A program made the position numbers and the translations under genes. From the NCBI GenBank assembly GCA_012656075.1, contig JAAKBF010000052.1:62001-126000 (forward strand): 64,000 nt of DNA, given 5' to 3'. This document shows positions 1 through 10,664 of the stretch, one piece after another. The first letter of the stretch is position 1. Each line of letters opens with the position of its first letter. The notes beneath the pieces were generated by a model that saw only the letters and a program-made list of their open reading frames with translations, ran no database searches and was not told the DNA's origin. The DNA comes from Phytophthora hibernalis. Its lineage: Eukaryota > Oomycota > Peronosporomycetes > Peronosporales > Peronosporaceae.

Positions 1-155
1 TCTGCGATCGGGACGCCACTGCCGTTTTCCTCAAATGTGACTTCGACACTTACCCTGGGGTGTTTCAGCTTCTTCGTGCTGCCTCGTTTCCTTGAGTTAG
101 ACCTGCTACTCTATATACTTATACTTGGGGGAAGAGTCAGCTGCGTAAATTGAGG

Positions 156-1363
156 TTATGTGTCTTTGCGCGCCTTCTTCTTTTCAGGTGCCATAACAAG
201 CTCCATCGTCTTTGTGGCTCCTGATAGTGTGGCAGTATCTTTTCTCAATGATGGGTGATCGTCACCAATGAAAACAAAACCATCACCATTCTCGTCGCCA
301 CTGATATGTTCATCACCATTGATACCGATGCCATCACCATTCAAAGCACTTATAGCTTCTTCATCTTTGCCGCGTTGAGGTCTGGACATTTGACGAATCG
401 CACTGTTTTTCATGTCCGTCGCATTCTTGTCATCTGCTTCTTCGTTCATATTAGCGTGTTGAACGTCCTCGCGTCCGCTATTATTGGCTTTCTGTAAACC
501 AAGAAGTTGGATTCAACGTACGTGTCGAAGTCCTGCTCAAAGCTCGACCAATCTAACTACACACGCTTTGACACCAACGCATCTGTGGTTACGGAGATAT
601 TCTTGTGCGAGGCTGCCAAAATTTCACGCTCATTGCTCGATTTTGACGGTCGATACCGTTTTTCAGGCGGTAAAATAGAAGAAAACTCAGATCCTGATTC
701 TAGTAGCGTTGTATAAAATTATATCAGGTTCTAATTTCAAAACACACTTCACGAAAAAGGTAAATCCATACCGGTCCTTGGTTTTTCTTGGACGCTTTTC
801 CAGGATCTTTACGATGGCTCGCCGCCGTTGTGGTGGTATCCTCCGCTCCCAGGATCCCAGGAGCACCACCAGCGGCGTTCTCCATATCCACATTTTGTCT
901 CTAGGTACTTGCGTGATATACTCTTTCTCCATCTCCACATCTTCTCCACCCAACGTTTCTGGAGTCTCCTTCTCGCACGTATTTTCTCCGTTTGGACCAT
1001 TATCCGCGTCCGCATCCTTATCCTTATCCGCATCTTCTGCTTTAGAGTCCTTCTCCTTATCCGCATCTTCTGATTTAGCGTCCTTCCCCGGGTCCGCAAC
1101 CTTCCCCGCGTCCATATCTTCTGCTTTAGAGTCCTTCTCCGTGCTCGCAACTTTCCCTGTGTCCGCAACCTCTCTCGAGCCCGCGGCCTTCTCTGCGTCT
1201 GCAACCTTCTCTGCGTCCGCATACTTGTCCTCGGCGCTGTCCACATGCTGGTCTCTCAGGGAATTTGCGCGGTTGTCCTCTATTTCTTCCTCCTCGCCAG
1301 CATAGTTGTCCGGGTGCTCGTCATCAGAGTTGCCATCGCTGCCTGGGCCGTAGTCGGAGTCGC
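156..1363 (-). CDS. acidic repeat-rich protein, probably two exons, incomplete
   Basis: No family recognised. The upstream exon (about 772-1363) encodes a strongly acidic protein with degenerate repeats built on A-E-D-A-D-K-x-K-D and E-K-V-A-D, then a basic stretch (RRAIVKILEKRPRKTKDR). It is preceded by a plausible 3' splice site (TGCGCAG, complement of about 1364-1370) and ends at a possible donor (GTATGG near 771). A second open stretch (156-491) follows a possible acceptor (TTTACAG) and contains G-D-G-I-G-I-N-G-D-type repeats. The two exons do not join in a clean frame as written. Low-complexity acidic exons like these also occur in the piggyBac-type gene near 11.7 kb and the repeat gene near 51 kb, so this may be a transposon-related remnant. 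The start codon is not found. Confidence 0.35.
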
Positions 1364-3061
1364 CTGCGCATAGCAATTTTACGTTAGTAACACTACCGCA
1401 AGAAATTTCGAGTCTGGGGAAGGTACTGCCATTTGAGCCCAGCCGAAACTTACGAATTTATTTTCCGTAACTTTCAACGTTCTTTCTCACCACTGTATCC
1501 TTGCCCATCGTTGAACATATCAATGTACTTTCTAGGGTTTCTCGAGCCGTAATTTATTCGGTCAATGGTGTAGCTGAACAATGGTGATATAACCACTTCC
1601 GACACCGACGGAGAAACCAGGGCCTAAGACCTCTATTAATACTGTAGGTACTATTAACACGCATTACCTGTAACAAACCGCCCTTTTCACCCCTTCCATA
1701 CAGTTATCCAGTGAAAATCTAGCCATATCTCAAATCATTTAGGATCCGAAGTTTTCGAAGTCGACCAAATTCTTATCATCCAGAACCGTTAAGAAGCGCT
1801 AATTTCGCAAGAATATTCTACAGCTAACGACGACTCTATTTGCAGTACAGCATTCCTTCCACTGCGGATAAGTCGTCTGATAACTGAATGCCAAGATCTT
1901 GGTCGGTCGTATTGCCAACAGTTGAATGATTTGCAGCAGATTTTCCCGTAGTCTATTTGGGAGGCTGGCTTACTTTAATCAAGTCATCTAAATTATTATA
2001 TTTCAGTGTTATCCCAACATATCCTCATGACATCCCTCCTGCGGATTTCCCGCGATTTTTCAAATTTGAGCAACTTGGCAACATTGCAGAGTCATTGACT
2101 GAAAAGTTCGCAATAAGACCTTTTCAACGATACCCCGTGGTTAAATTGAATGCTATTGGTCGATCCAATCGGATTTAGCAAAAATTTCCGCCCGACCGAC
2201 GGACCGCCGAAAAGGACGGGTTGTTACAGGCAATGCGTGTTAATACATGAACACCTTTACCAACCTGAATGGTTATTTTCCCAACCAAAGTGGAGCGGGA
2301 AGGTTTCCCCATCCCTCATAAGTGATTACGTAAGTATTTTCAACCAAAGTGGTTTTGTCGTAAATCGTTACCAAGCAAAGTGGTTATCGTCCAACCGACG
2401 ATTTAGAGGCAATCTCTCTGAGTCAAATCGAAAACTTTAAGAACGATATAAGGGCATCTGAGGGGTCTATCATGATCTCCCAGTAGTTGGCTACCTGTTT
2501 TGGGTCAAAATGAATACCTTTTTCTCTAGCGACCGTGAGGTCCATTTGGATAGGCGAACCATTTTGCTTGGTATATTAATTAATAATAAAAATAATCAGA
2601 AAACTACTTTGGTGAAAATCGCCTCTTTTTCCCCAATATTAAGTTGCGCGAGGTCTTCCCGCACCACTTTGGTAGGAAGAAGAGCCATTCAGCTTGGAAA
2701 AGGGTGAAGTATAATATCTATTAATACCGTATGATAAGCTTAGGCAGAAATGTGTCAAAATTTGTTGCGAGCAAAAACTCCATGCTTGCAAAAGTTGCGA
2801 ACGAACACACGTTGTCGAGAACCGGTATGTCATTGTTTGGATCAGTGACCTGCTGTGAGTCAACAGTGTTGGGTCAACTCAACACACATGCTAACACATG
2901 CCAAAAACGATTTGGCCTGTAGTCAGATTAATTGCTCACCGAAGTGGCCAAGCACATTCAACACTACAATTTGTATTTTGCTTCACAACATCAAATTGGC
3001 AAAAGCTCAGCTACCAGTGGCTAGCATTACGTGTATACAGACAACGGTAGATCCTAAAAGC
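1364..3061. other. intergenic, no gene seen
   Basis: AT-richer DNA with only short unconvincing ORFs on both strands. Around 2260-2400 the phrase CCAAAGTGG recurs at least three times in an imperfect local repeat. I see no domain, RNA gene or clear element boundary. Confidence 0.6.
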
Positions 3062-4280
3062 CTAGAAGTTGTAGCGAGACTTCACATTCTCAAGAACACG
3101 ACGCAGCATCCATCCGTCACCAGGGGTGATTGTGGGCGAGGCGCCTGCTTCCATGATGCAGGCCGGGAAGTCCTCTGCAGGCTTGTCAGTGGTCTCGTAG
3201 AAATCGGGAGGCCAAAGCCGTGACCAATTTCGTGGGCCACGATCGTTAGTTCCTCGCCATCGATGGTGGCCAGCATGTTTGCCTCGTCCACACGCTGACC
3301 CCAGTCACCGCCGGCGCCTCCACCTTGGCCCAGTGTAGGCCACAACGACATATCAAATGACTCTCCTTTGCAAGCACTGGTATCGGACTTGGCTGCGAAG
3401 TCCTTGTGCTTGTAGCACGCGTCGGGGCACTGAGGAACGCCGTCGGAATCCTTTTCGGTTGTGTAAATCGTGCCGAGGAGTCGTCACTCCAACCGAAAAG
3501 CGAGGCCTCACGTGTTGCCCAGCCAACGATTTTCACATCAATCTGCTCGAACGGCCAGCAATCATACCCGATCAACCACTCGTTCCAAGCCTTGAACTGA
3601 CGGTTTAGCATGGCCTCGAACTTGGACGCCACACTCTTCGAGAGTTTGTTCGTGCTGTCCCAGCGGACGCAGTAGGTGAGCGATCCCTTGTTCGTCACGA
3701 GCTGGTCGAAGATGTAGTTCTTGAAAGGCAGTACATATTCGCTCATACGCTGCTTCCAGACCCAGTCGACGTATTTCGTGCTAATGTAGGCGCTCGGTTT
3801 TCCGACAACGCACTTGTCACTGCCCGATGTAATGTCACCGAAGGTGGCATGCTCGCCAGTAGAGTTCGATGTAGTCGATGGAGTTTCGGCACTCGATCCC
3901 TCGGAGGACGTTTGAGTAGGATTTTCGGCGCTTGATCCCTCGGAGGAAGTTTGGGTCGGAAGTGAACTGGTGCTGCTGGATTCGGAGGAACCCGTAATTT
4001 GAGTCGGAGTGGTCACCTCGGGTGTCTCTGGCACGTCTGGTGTAACCTGTGTCGGGGCATCCGTCGTTTGCTGGATTGGCGAGTCTGTCACGGTTGGCGT
4101 GTCGGTGTCGGGGTAGTCAAACCCGACTGGTGCTGTTGTGGTTGCAGGGGCTGACGTGGTAGATTTCTTCGAGTAGAAACATTTCGCGGCTGAAGAAACG
4201 GAGCTGCCAACAGCCAACGCAACGAAAGCAACAATCAATAGCTGGCGTGCAGGGATCCGAGAAGCTCGACGTGACGCCAT
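3062..4280 (-). CDS. secreted zinc metalloprotease (zincin) with Ser/Thr-rich stalk, frame broken twice
   Basis: The start is taken at 4280 because the first 31 residues (MASRRASRIPARQ, then LLIVAFVALAVGSSVSSA) form a classic signal peptide. A Thr/Ser/Pro-rich linker of about 120 residues follows, with repeats of PTQTSSEGSSAE, probably O-glycosylated. The catalytic domain carries the zinc motif HEIGHGFGLPD near 3200-3240, with His, His and a likely third ligand Asp, and a downstream C-I-M-E-A-G Met-turn-like segment. The reading frame is lost near 3473 and near 3206. In each place one extra base in a short C/G run restores a continuous conserved domain ending at the TAG at 3062-3064. The simplest reading is an intact extracellular protease gene with two consensus errors; a recent pseudogene is possible. 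It stands alone, with repeat-rich DNA on both sides. Confidence 0.75.
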
Positions 4281-4467
4281 GGTGGCGAAATTGGCAATGA
4301 AGCAAGGACGAACCGCGGGAAGGTATACATGGTACAGTACTAAGCAAGTACCGTACCAGTTGATGTACTGGTACGTTGGTCCGTACGCTTGTTTGTAATC
4401 GGGCGAAGCATAACGCAAAGAAGGCGAACGGGATCGGAAACGTGAGCCGCCTCTACTGTAAATGAAT

Positions 4468-7400
4468 TACCGGTACAGTGATCTGCTTCCTCAGCGAACA
4501 CCCAACATTAAATAACCTGCCAAATAGTATGTTTCTTGAGTTTTTAAACGATACATAATGGGCTTTCACATAAAATATACTGTTATTCTTTATATATAAA
4601 AGGTGTACACTGAGGAAGCAGATTACTGTATCATAGAAAGCCTTAAAAACTCCATCAGTGTGTATTTTCTTTGTCAATGCGTCGAAGCTTTTGTATGTGA
4701 GCTGGTCAATTAGTTTTTACAGCCTCAAACACGATTCGACTTGGTTTCTACTTTTACGGCGTTGCATGATCGCCGTGATTTACGGTAATACAGCGCAGTC
4801 AGACCTGACCTGTCCGTGTTCGAATAGGGGGAATCGTGTCGGTCCTCCGGTGTACTATTATATTAATACCGGTAAGGCATAGACGAGGGCCATGGTTCAG
4901 ATTGATTGTGCGGCTTCAATACCGGTACATCTTACAGAGACCAGACCGACAATCCCTTCACAGCTTACCGTAAGGTTCGGATTCAATGAGACAGTCGTAA
5001 AAGGTCGCTTGCTATTTAAAAGTTTTCAAAATTCAAGGACAATTTTAGTTTTTACGATCGTAAAACGAAAATGCATACAATTTCCAAGTTATTTCAAAAT
5101 ATTTGAATTTAGTCTTTACCACTGTCGCATTGAATCGGTGTGACTTACTGAATCCGAACTTTACGGTACGTGGGTGCTGCTGCCAGCACGTCACTGTTGA
5201 CAAAGTCGGCAGTAGAGAATTGCTCTGAAGAACGCGACAACATGACAAAATTTTCTGTACATACAGCGAGTATTATACACTCTGACGTTAAAATGGGCTG
5301 GTGGCGAGGTGGTGGTTGGTGCAGACTTAAATTCATGTCTATGGTAAAGACTCAATGCAGTTTCCACGACCGTGGTAGGCACGCTCATATTAATACTCGA
5401 GAGCGCAATCCTTAGTGAGCGCAATCTCCTTCAAATATTGGTACTTCAAAAGTAAAATACAGTGTCTAGGAGTTATAATGCGGTATTATTAAACTTACCG
5501 GTAATTGAAAGTCTTAGCAACTTCATAATCATCAGATTACGCTTGTCTGGTTGACTATTAAAATAGTCAATCTTGATTAAAATATCCTATCAACTCCAAC
5601 GCTCTTCGAGTCCGTCGTTTTGTACGTGTTCGAGCGGTTAAGCTTTGGCAGATCGTGGTGACGCTGACCTCTTGGCGAAATAACGAAGGCGAACCACAGC
5701 AGCGCCAGCTAGGTCCTAAATCCAAGATGGCGTTGCCCTGCAACGACTTCGTGGTCAGACGCACAATGATCTGAACCACCGTATCCTACAGTTGTTCGAA
5801 GGACGGACGAAAGTCTTCGGTATTACCCGCCTCAGAAATACCGGTTTCAATAATACCGGTTTCAGTTATACCGGACCACTAATACTGGACCTCTACATGT
5901 ACGGTAATATTAATACCGGCCCGCCTAATTACCGACTTCCTCGGTTACTGTAATAGTGGACAACGACATATAAGAGCGTCCAATCACATTGCAGTATTTG
6001 AGCCCTCTCGCCGCCCCGGCTTATAAGTTCTGGAGCAATTATTTCGACACAAATGTATAGTATTCGTACCGGTATGGCGATTTTCCTCCCGCGACTGCCA
6101 GTCATTTAGAGATTCTCCCGTCCTTCAGCCGTCCTTCTCTGGCTGCCTGCTTTGTTGGTGGGTGTGCGCGCTAACTGTCTGCAGCCCCTGTATCTGATAG
6201 CGCCGCGTAGAGTATTCGAGCTCCTGTTCTCATGTGATCCTAAATCTAACAGTACCGGTACTAACTATTGGCGCTGGCAGCATGTACCGCGTTGTCGTGC
6301 AGGTTACCACAAGACCCTCCCTGCCAGAAGTCGCTGGGACTGCTATGATATGCCGCATGTGTCTACTATAATACCCAAATCGCGAAGCGGCTGTACCACC
6401 TGACCATTGCACGGGCGTGGACGCGCTGATTGAGATGCTGGCGGTATCATGCTGTCATAGTTATTAATACTTAGCCCGAACTACAATGCAACTGTTCTTG
6501 AATGCTACATATAGCTTGTTAACGGGAATGGACTTGTTAATCGCCTGGTACGTACTGCCTGCACCGTAGCACACTACGTTTAACGAGTCAAACATGATAG
6601 CAGTCGTTCATCATCGCCCAACACTACTTAGGAGTCGCCCTTAAGTACTAATACCGGTACCATTAACAGTAGCCAAAATCGGAAGGTCACTTTTTCAGAG
6701 TGGTACACTGTACCGGTACGTAGGGTGTCCACTATAAGCCGAGGAAGTCGGTAACGTCATTAGAGAACTGTTGGACTTAAATTCTGTACTTAAGCCGACA
6801 ACAACAGTAAACCGTAAGATTTGTGTAACCCTTTACATCTATCAGACTTTTGCGGTAGCTCCAAAAGCAAGCTCCATGGAGTTATTGAGGCCCCCGTTGC
6901 TCCAAGGTACTATTTCGCGACAGGTTGATTTTTGTATCCGTCTCACTCCAGACTGGATACTCCAAGAGCTACACTTCAAAAATGGTATCTGGACGATCAT
7001 CTTGGAGCAAAATCAAAAATAGCTCCAGAGTTTGAATAAGCTTAGCTCCAGAAACTACAATTCTCTATTACCGGTACTGCTATCGTATACCGGTAATACG
7101 TATATGTGTCGTATAATAATACATGGGCCACTAGAGATTCAGAATCTTGAACCTATTCAAGGAATCTCAAATGCTCAGAGTCCGACCCTCGGACCATACT
7201 TCCTCATTGGCACAACCACCAACAGATATCTCACCGCTAGAAGTTGTCAACATTTTTTCTGTGTCTTGGCAGGCCTTCCGAAAATGGCGCTGCAATATCA
7301 TTTCGAGTCTTCGCTACAATACCGGTAAGTAATTCCGCGGAACTTTGGACAATGTACAAATAAATTATTCAGTATATTAGTGGTTATCACGGTTAGAAAG

Positions 7401-8281
7401 TAACTATGTATCACCAACCAATCAAATCAAACCTTCAACTTTCAACTGTGAGGGTTTCGCTGATCCCCGTCGGTCTCCAGAACGCTTTTTGGCTGGTATT
7501 TGTCCGACACGGACGAGGGAGGACGACTGAAGTCGCGGGCGAAGACGGTGTGATCGATGCTTCTGCTTGTCTTCCTCTCCCAAACAAACACAGCAGCCAA
7601 TCAGGTAAAACCTTCAGCTCCTGCTTTTGCAGGAAAGTTTGAGTTGAAAAAGACGGTACACGAAGGTTTGATCTTATTGGCTGCCCAAACATACTTTCCA
7701 ACCGTGATAACCACACACAAAAATAGTTGCAGATATTTCAAGTACAAGATGGCAACGTTTATTTGATAAGTAGTAAAGGTAAACAGTACAGCTACGCGTT
7801 TACAACTTTCGCCACGGTCGCTGCCCCCAAAACGACGGTTCACCTTGAGGAACAGAAGCATTTCAAGTCGAATGGTGAGAATACCGTGGCGGTGAAGCGA
7901 AAATGAGCGTATTTGATGCAAAGAGTAAAGAGTTTGATATTAATAACAAGTTGGTGGAATATGAAGAGGGCTCCCAACCAGTGATTTCTTGGTACCTGGA
8001 ACTGCCAAGCGTAAAACGGTTATTACCGTAAAAATGCGTAAATACCTGTAAAAAATAAATTGTAAAATTGTCCTTCCGTAAGTTTCAGTTTTTCGGATCA
8101 GCGTAAAATAAATTAAACCGTACTTATATTTCCGTATATTTGCAATTCAATCGTTTACTCGCAGTGCCTGTGTATTGGTATTGTAGCTCGGCCAAACCAG
8201 CAAGATGGCGGTGATTTTCCGGCCACTTCATTCTGCAAAAAGCAACCGGTAGAACCCCAACTATAAGTTCCCGTACCGGTA
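4468..8281. repeat. dispersed 8-bp palindrome TACCGGTA, twelve copies
   Basis: Exact copies start at about 4468, 4867, 4920, 5496, 6067, 6253, 6652, 6711, 7069, 7088, 7320 and 8274. Near-matches (TACCGGTT, TACCGGAC, TACCGGCC) lie near 5840-5920. An 8-mer is expected about 0.06 times in this length of random sequence. Copies are flanked by AT-rich sequence, often AATA before the motif, but I could not see a longer shared unit. The repeat-like region contains no gene I can support. Confidence 0.8.
4476..4628. mobile_element. short Tc1/mariner-type MITE
   Basis: A 153-bp segment is bounded by TA on both sides (4474-4475 and 4629-4630) and by terminal inverted repeats of about 26 bp that differ at three positions, beginning CAGTGATCTGCTTCCTCAG on the left and CAGTAATCTGCTTCCTCAG on the right (complement). 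TA duplication plus ends beginning CAGT is typical of Tc1/mariner-like non-autonomous elements. It has no coding capacity. Confidence 0.7.
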
Positions 8282-8391
8282 CCCAAAATTCGGCACACAT
8301 TTTTTCACCTGAAGAATGTAGCCAGGTTCGTTGCTATTTGCACGCCGCGTTCTTTGGCTAACCAACTGCCCATTTCCGCTGACTCCAGCCA
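4631..8391. other. long gene-poor stretch
   Basis: No ORF with a recognisable domain on either strand; the longest are about 100 codons and low quality. The content is the TACCGGTA palindromes plus short GCTCCAG-type repeats around 6850-7050. No tRNA or rRNA gene was seen. Confidence 0.6.
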
Positions 8392-8686
8392 TTGTCGAAA
8401 CCTTTCGCCGTGCAAGCGCAAATTATGAACTCGAAGTCTGTCATCACCCCGAACGTGGGGCACAAGCGTCGACTTGCAGAAGACTCCGCCCCGCAGACCC
8501 TTCCGGCGGCGCAAACTTGGCCGTGCGCAAACCCCAGTGCAATTGTGCAAAAGGGAGGAGTGCAAGAAACCGGGGGCCATTCTGCTCAGCAGTCCGACCG
8601 ACGTCTCGGCTGCGGCGGTGGCGCAACCGCAAAAGATTCGCACTCGGCAGGGGACTGCCAAATCTGGAAATAGTGACAAAAGTTGA
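8392..8686 (+). CDS. doubtful small basic ORF pair
   Basis: Two overlapping frames (from 8392 and from about 8474) give a basic polypeptide ending VAQPQKIRTRQGTAKSGNSDK. The opposite strand is open over the same interval (8305-8739), so coding status is uncertain. No domain is recognised and no splice signals were identified. It may be a degraded gene remnant. Confidence 0.2.
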
Positions 8687-8848
8687 TCCCAAATTGTCTG
8701 ATGCAGTGATGGCCAAAAATGTACGGGATGGCATTGCACACAGTGCGATGAAGTAGAAATATGTACTGGTGAGCGTCCAACTAGGGCGTCTGCGACTTAG
8801 ACTGGGAATATCAATTTGGTACTGGGGGTGTAACCTAGCAAAAGATCA

Positions 8849-9942
8849 TTAATTCGAGTTGTTAGCAACCTTGACGCTGTGGGACCTACATCCAACTACT
8901 TTTTGCCTCCTCTTGGTGGTATTGACGGGCTTGATGGGTTCGTTGACGACGACGACCTGGGCTTCGTGCACGCCGAACAACTCCGGCAGTACGTCCAGCA
9001 GCTCCGTGGCGCAGTCGACCTGCAGCTGGATCGGCTGCTGGCCCTGTCCGTCTTGGACAGCGACCAGCTGCAGGCGATCTTCTTGCCAAGGCGTTTGCTA
9101 GCGTCCTTGATGTTGACCTCCTCAAAGTCCTCGAGACTCGTGACGAAAGTGAGGCGCTTCCGGCCCTTGCGCAAAATATTGGTGATGGTCACCTTGCAGT
9201 TCTCCTTCCGCTTGGCAGCCTCCTCGATCTTGTTGTTCTTCTTCTCCTTGACGGTCTTGTCCACCACTTCGAGCGTGATACCCTCCGCGATCTACTGCTC
9301 CACCTCCAGCGGTTCCACCACCGTGCGGTTGTACTTGGTGAGCACGAGGTCGGAGCAGTGCTCGGCTTGCACTCGTTGAACACGGGGCTGTACTCTTTTT
9401 CTTTCTTTTTTGGATTATACGGATTGTTGTGTTACGGACCGAAGTCGAACTCTAATAACCATCCATGACTGGCCATTCCTTCCTGTCATGTACTACGGGG
9501 CTGTACTCGCAGTACTCGGGCGGGAACGTGTCAATGGGGGAGTACACCACGCTATTAAACTTGGACTTGCCGTCATCTCCTCCTTCTAGTCCGAGTCACT
9601 AGATTCCGGTCCGTACTTCTGAGTCGAAGAGCTTGGACTCCTTTCCCCCTTGTACTCGGCCAGCACCGAGGGCACGCCATCGACCTTCTCGGGGCTGTAC
9701 GTGTCGTCGAAGGCCAGCAAACGCTGGTGGTTGAAGTTTGACTCCTTGTCCTCTTCTTCTTCTTCTTCGTTAGCGCCGTCGAACTGCTCATTATTTGTAG
9801 GTTCAGGCCCGTATTTCTTCACGAACACAGAGAACAGCTGCTCAGCGCCAGCGCTGCGCTCCAGCACAACGTCGATCTCGTGCAGCTTGTCGTCATTGTA
9901 CTTGCGGTAGAAGCGCGTGAAGCACTCGCGATGCGGAGACAT
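8849..9942 (-). pseudogene. DENR: DENR/Tma22-like translation factor, disabled
   Basis: DENR (density-regulated protein, yeast Tma22) pairs with MCT-1 to recycle 40S subunits and assist re-initiation. Here the N-terminal part (start 9942) has a helical module ending VKKYGPEP and an acidic linker. Next comes the DENR signature PPEYCEYSPV, then a C-terminal SUI1 domain (CKVTITNILRKGRKRLTFV, DASKRLGKKIAC). Several frame breaks fit single-base homopolymer losses. Two lesions do not: a 99-bp retroposon insertion directly after EYSPV, and an in-frame TAG (complement, near 9292) between the zinc-binding part and SUI1. It therefore looks like a genuine pseudogene or a disabled second copy; a functional DENR should exist elsewhere. 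It is divergent to the ankyrin remnant next door. Confidence 0.75.
9396..9494 (-). mobile_element. short SINE-like retroposon
   Basis: A 99-bp insertion is flanked by perfect 14-bp direct repeats (ACGGGGCTGTACTC at 9382-9395 and 9495-9508), which duplicate the EYSPV codons of the DENR gene. Read on the minus strand, it ends in an A-rich tail (AAAAAAGAAAGAAAAA). It contains GAGTTCGACTTC, resembling a Pol III B box, and TGGCCAGTCATGG upstream, loosely like an A box. Long target duplication plus A-rich tail means target-primed retroposition. A spliceable intron is excluded because no GT-AG choice restores the original exon. Confidence 0.7.
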
Positions 9943-10664
9943 TTGGTGACGATCTCCTGCTTTGCCAATCGTTCACTGTCCGTGGAGTCTCCACTTGCAG
10001 CACGTGCCCTTGACCTGCACGCGCACTCGACCGTCGACAAGTTGTCGGCGCACACGAGCAGCAACGACAGCCGCGGCAGCAACAGCTTCCAGGCGTACTC
10101 CCAGGGCTGCCCCAAGGACGAGCTGCCCACCGACTTCCGCCGCGTGCAACAGGCCAGCAACTTCGACGTGGAGCAGATGCTGCACATGCGCGAGAGCACA
10201 TTCCGCGACAGCCTCATGCCGGGCGGCGCGCACAACACGAACCAGGCCTCGCACAGCGTCGGGCGCCACACGGAGCTTGGCAACGCGCTCATGCGCATGG
10301 ACGACAGCTACCGCAGCGCGTACAACAGCAACCCGCGGCCGTCGGTGACCGCCTCAGGACCAACGCCCGACGGCATCACGCCGCTGCTGCAGGCGCGCGC
10401 GGGCGACATCGTCCTAGTCAACGCGCTCGTGATCCAGGCCGGCACCGACATCCTGCGACGCGACCCCATGTTCGGCCAGACGGCTCTGTACTTCGCCATC
10501 CGCGGCGTCCACTTGAACGTGGTGCAGGCGCTGCTCATGCCGCAGCTGTGCGGCTCCATCGTGAACGTGGCCGACAACAGGTGCACCTGGCCGCGGCCAA
10601 GTCGCGCCGCATGACCAAGCTGCTGCTCGAGTGCGGCGCCGACGTCAACTTCCATAACCCTTAG
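9934..10664 (+). pseudogene. ankyrin-repeat protein truncated by a transposon end
   Basis: A roughly 150-residue polar N-terminal region (FRRVQQASNFDVEQMLHMRE and similar) precedes ankyrin repeats: GITPLLQARAGD, MFGQTALYFAIRGVHLNVVQ, then VHLAAAKSRRMTKLLLECGA with DVN. One base added in the G run near 10580 joins the last repeat to the earlier ones. Coding sequence ends abruptly inside a repeat at HNP-stop, where the stop TAG belongs to the transposon terminal repeat CCCTTAGCACGCG starting at 10658. The gene is therefore cut by insertion; I saw no 3' half downstream. The start is uncertain: the ATG at 9934 overlaps the DENR start on the other strand. Confidence 0.65.

Noticed and set aside
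8305..8739. 144-codon minus-strand ORF
   Set aside because: Both strands are open here and neither shows a domain; kept only as a low-confidence note on the plus strand.
9396..9494. Intron in DENR
   Set aside because: No choice of GT and AG within the 14-bp repeats leaves one intact copy of the coding sequence; an insertion with target duplication explains it.
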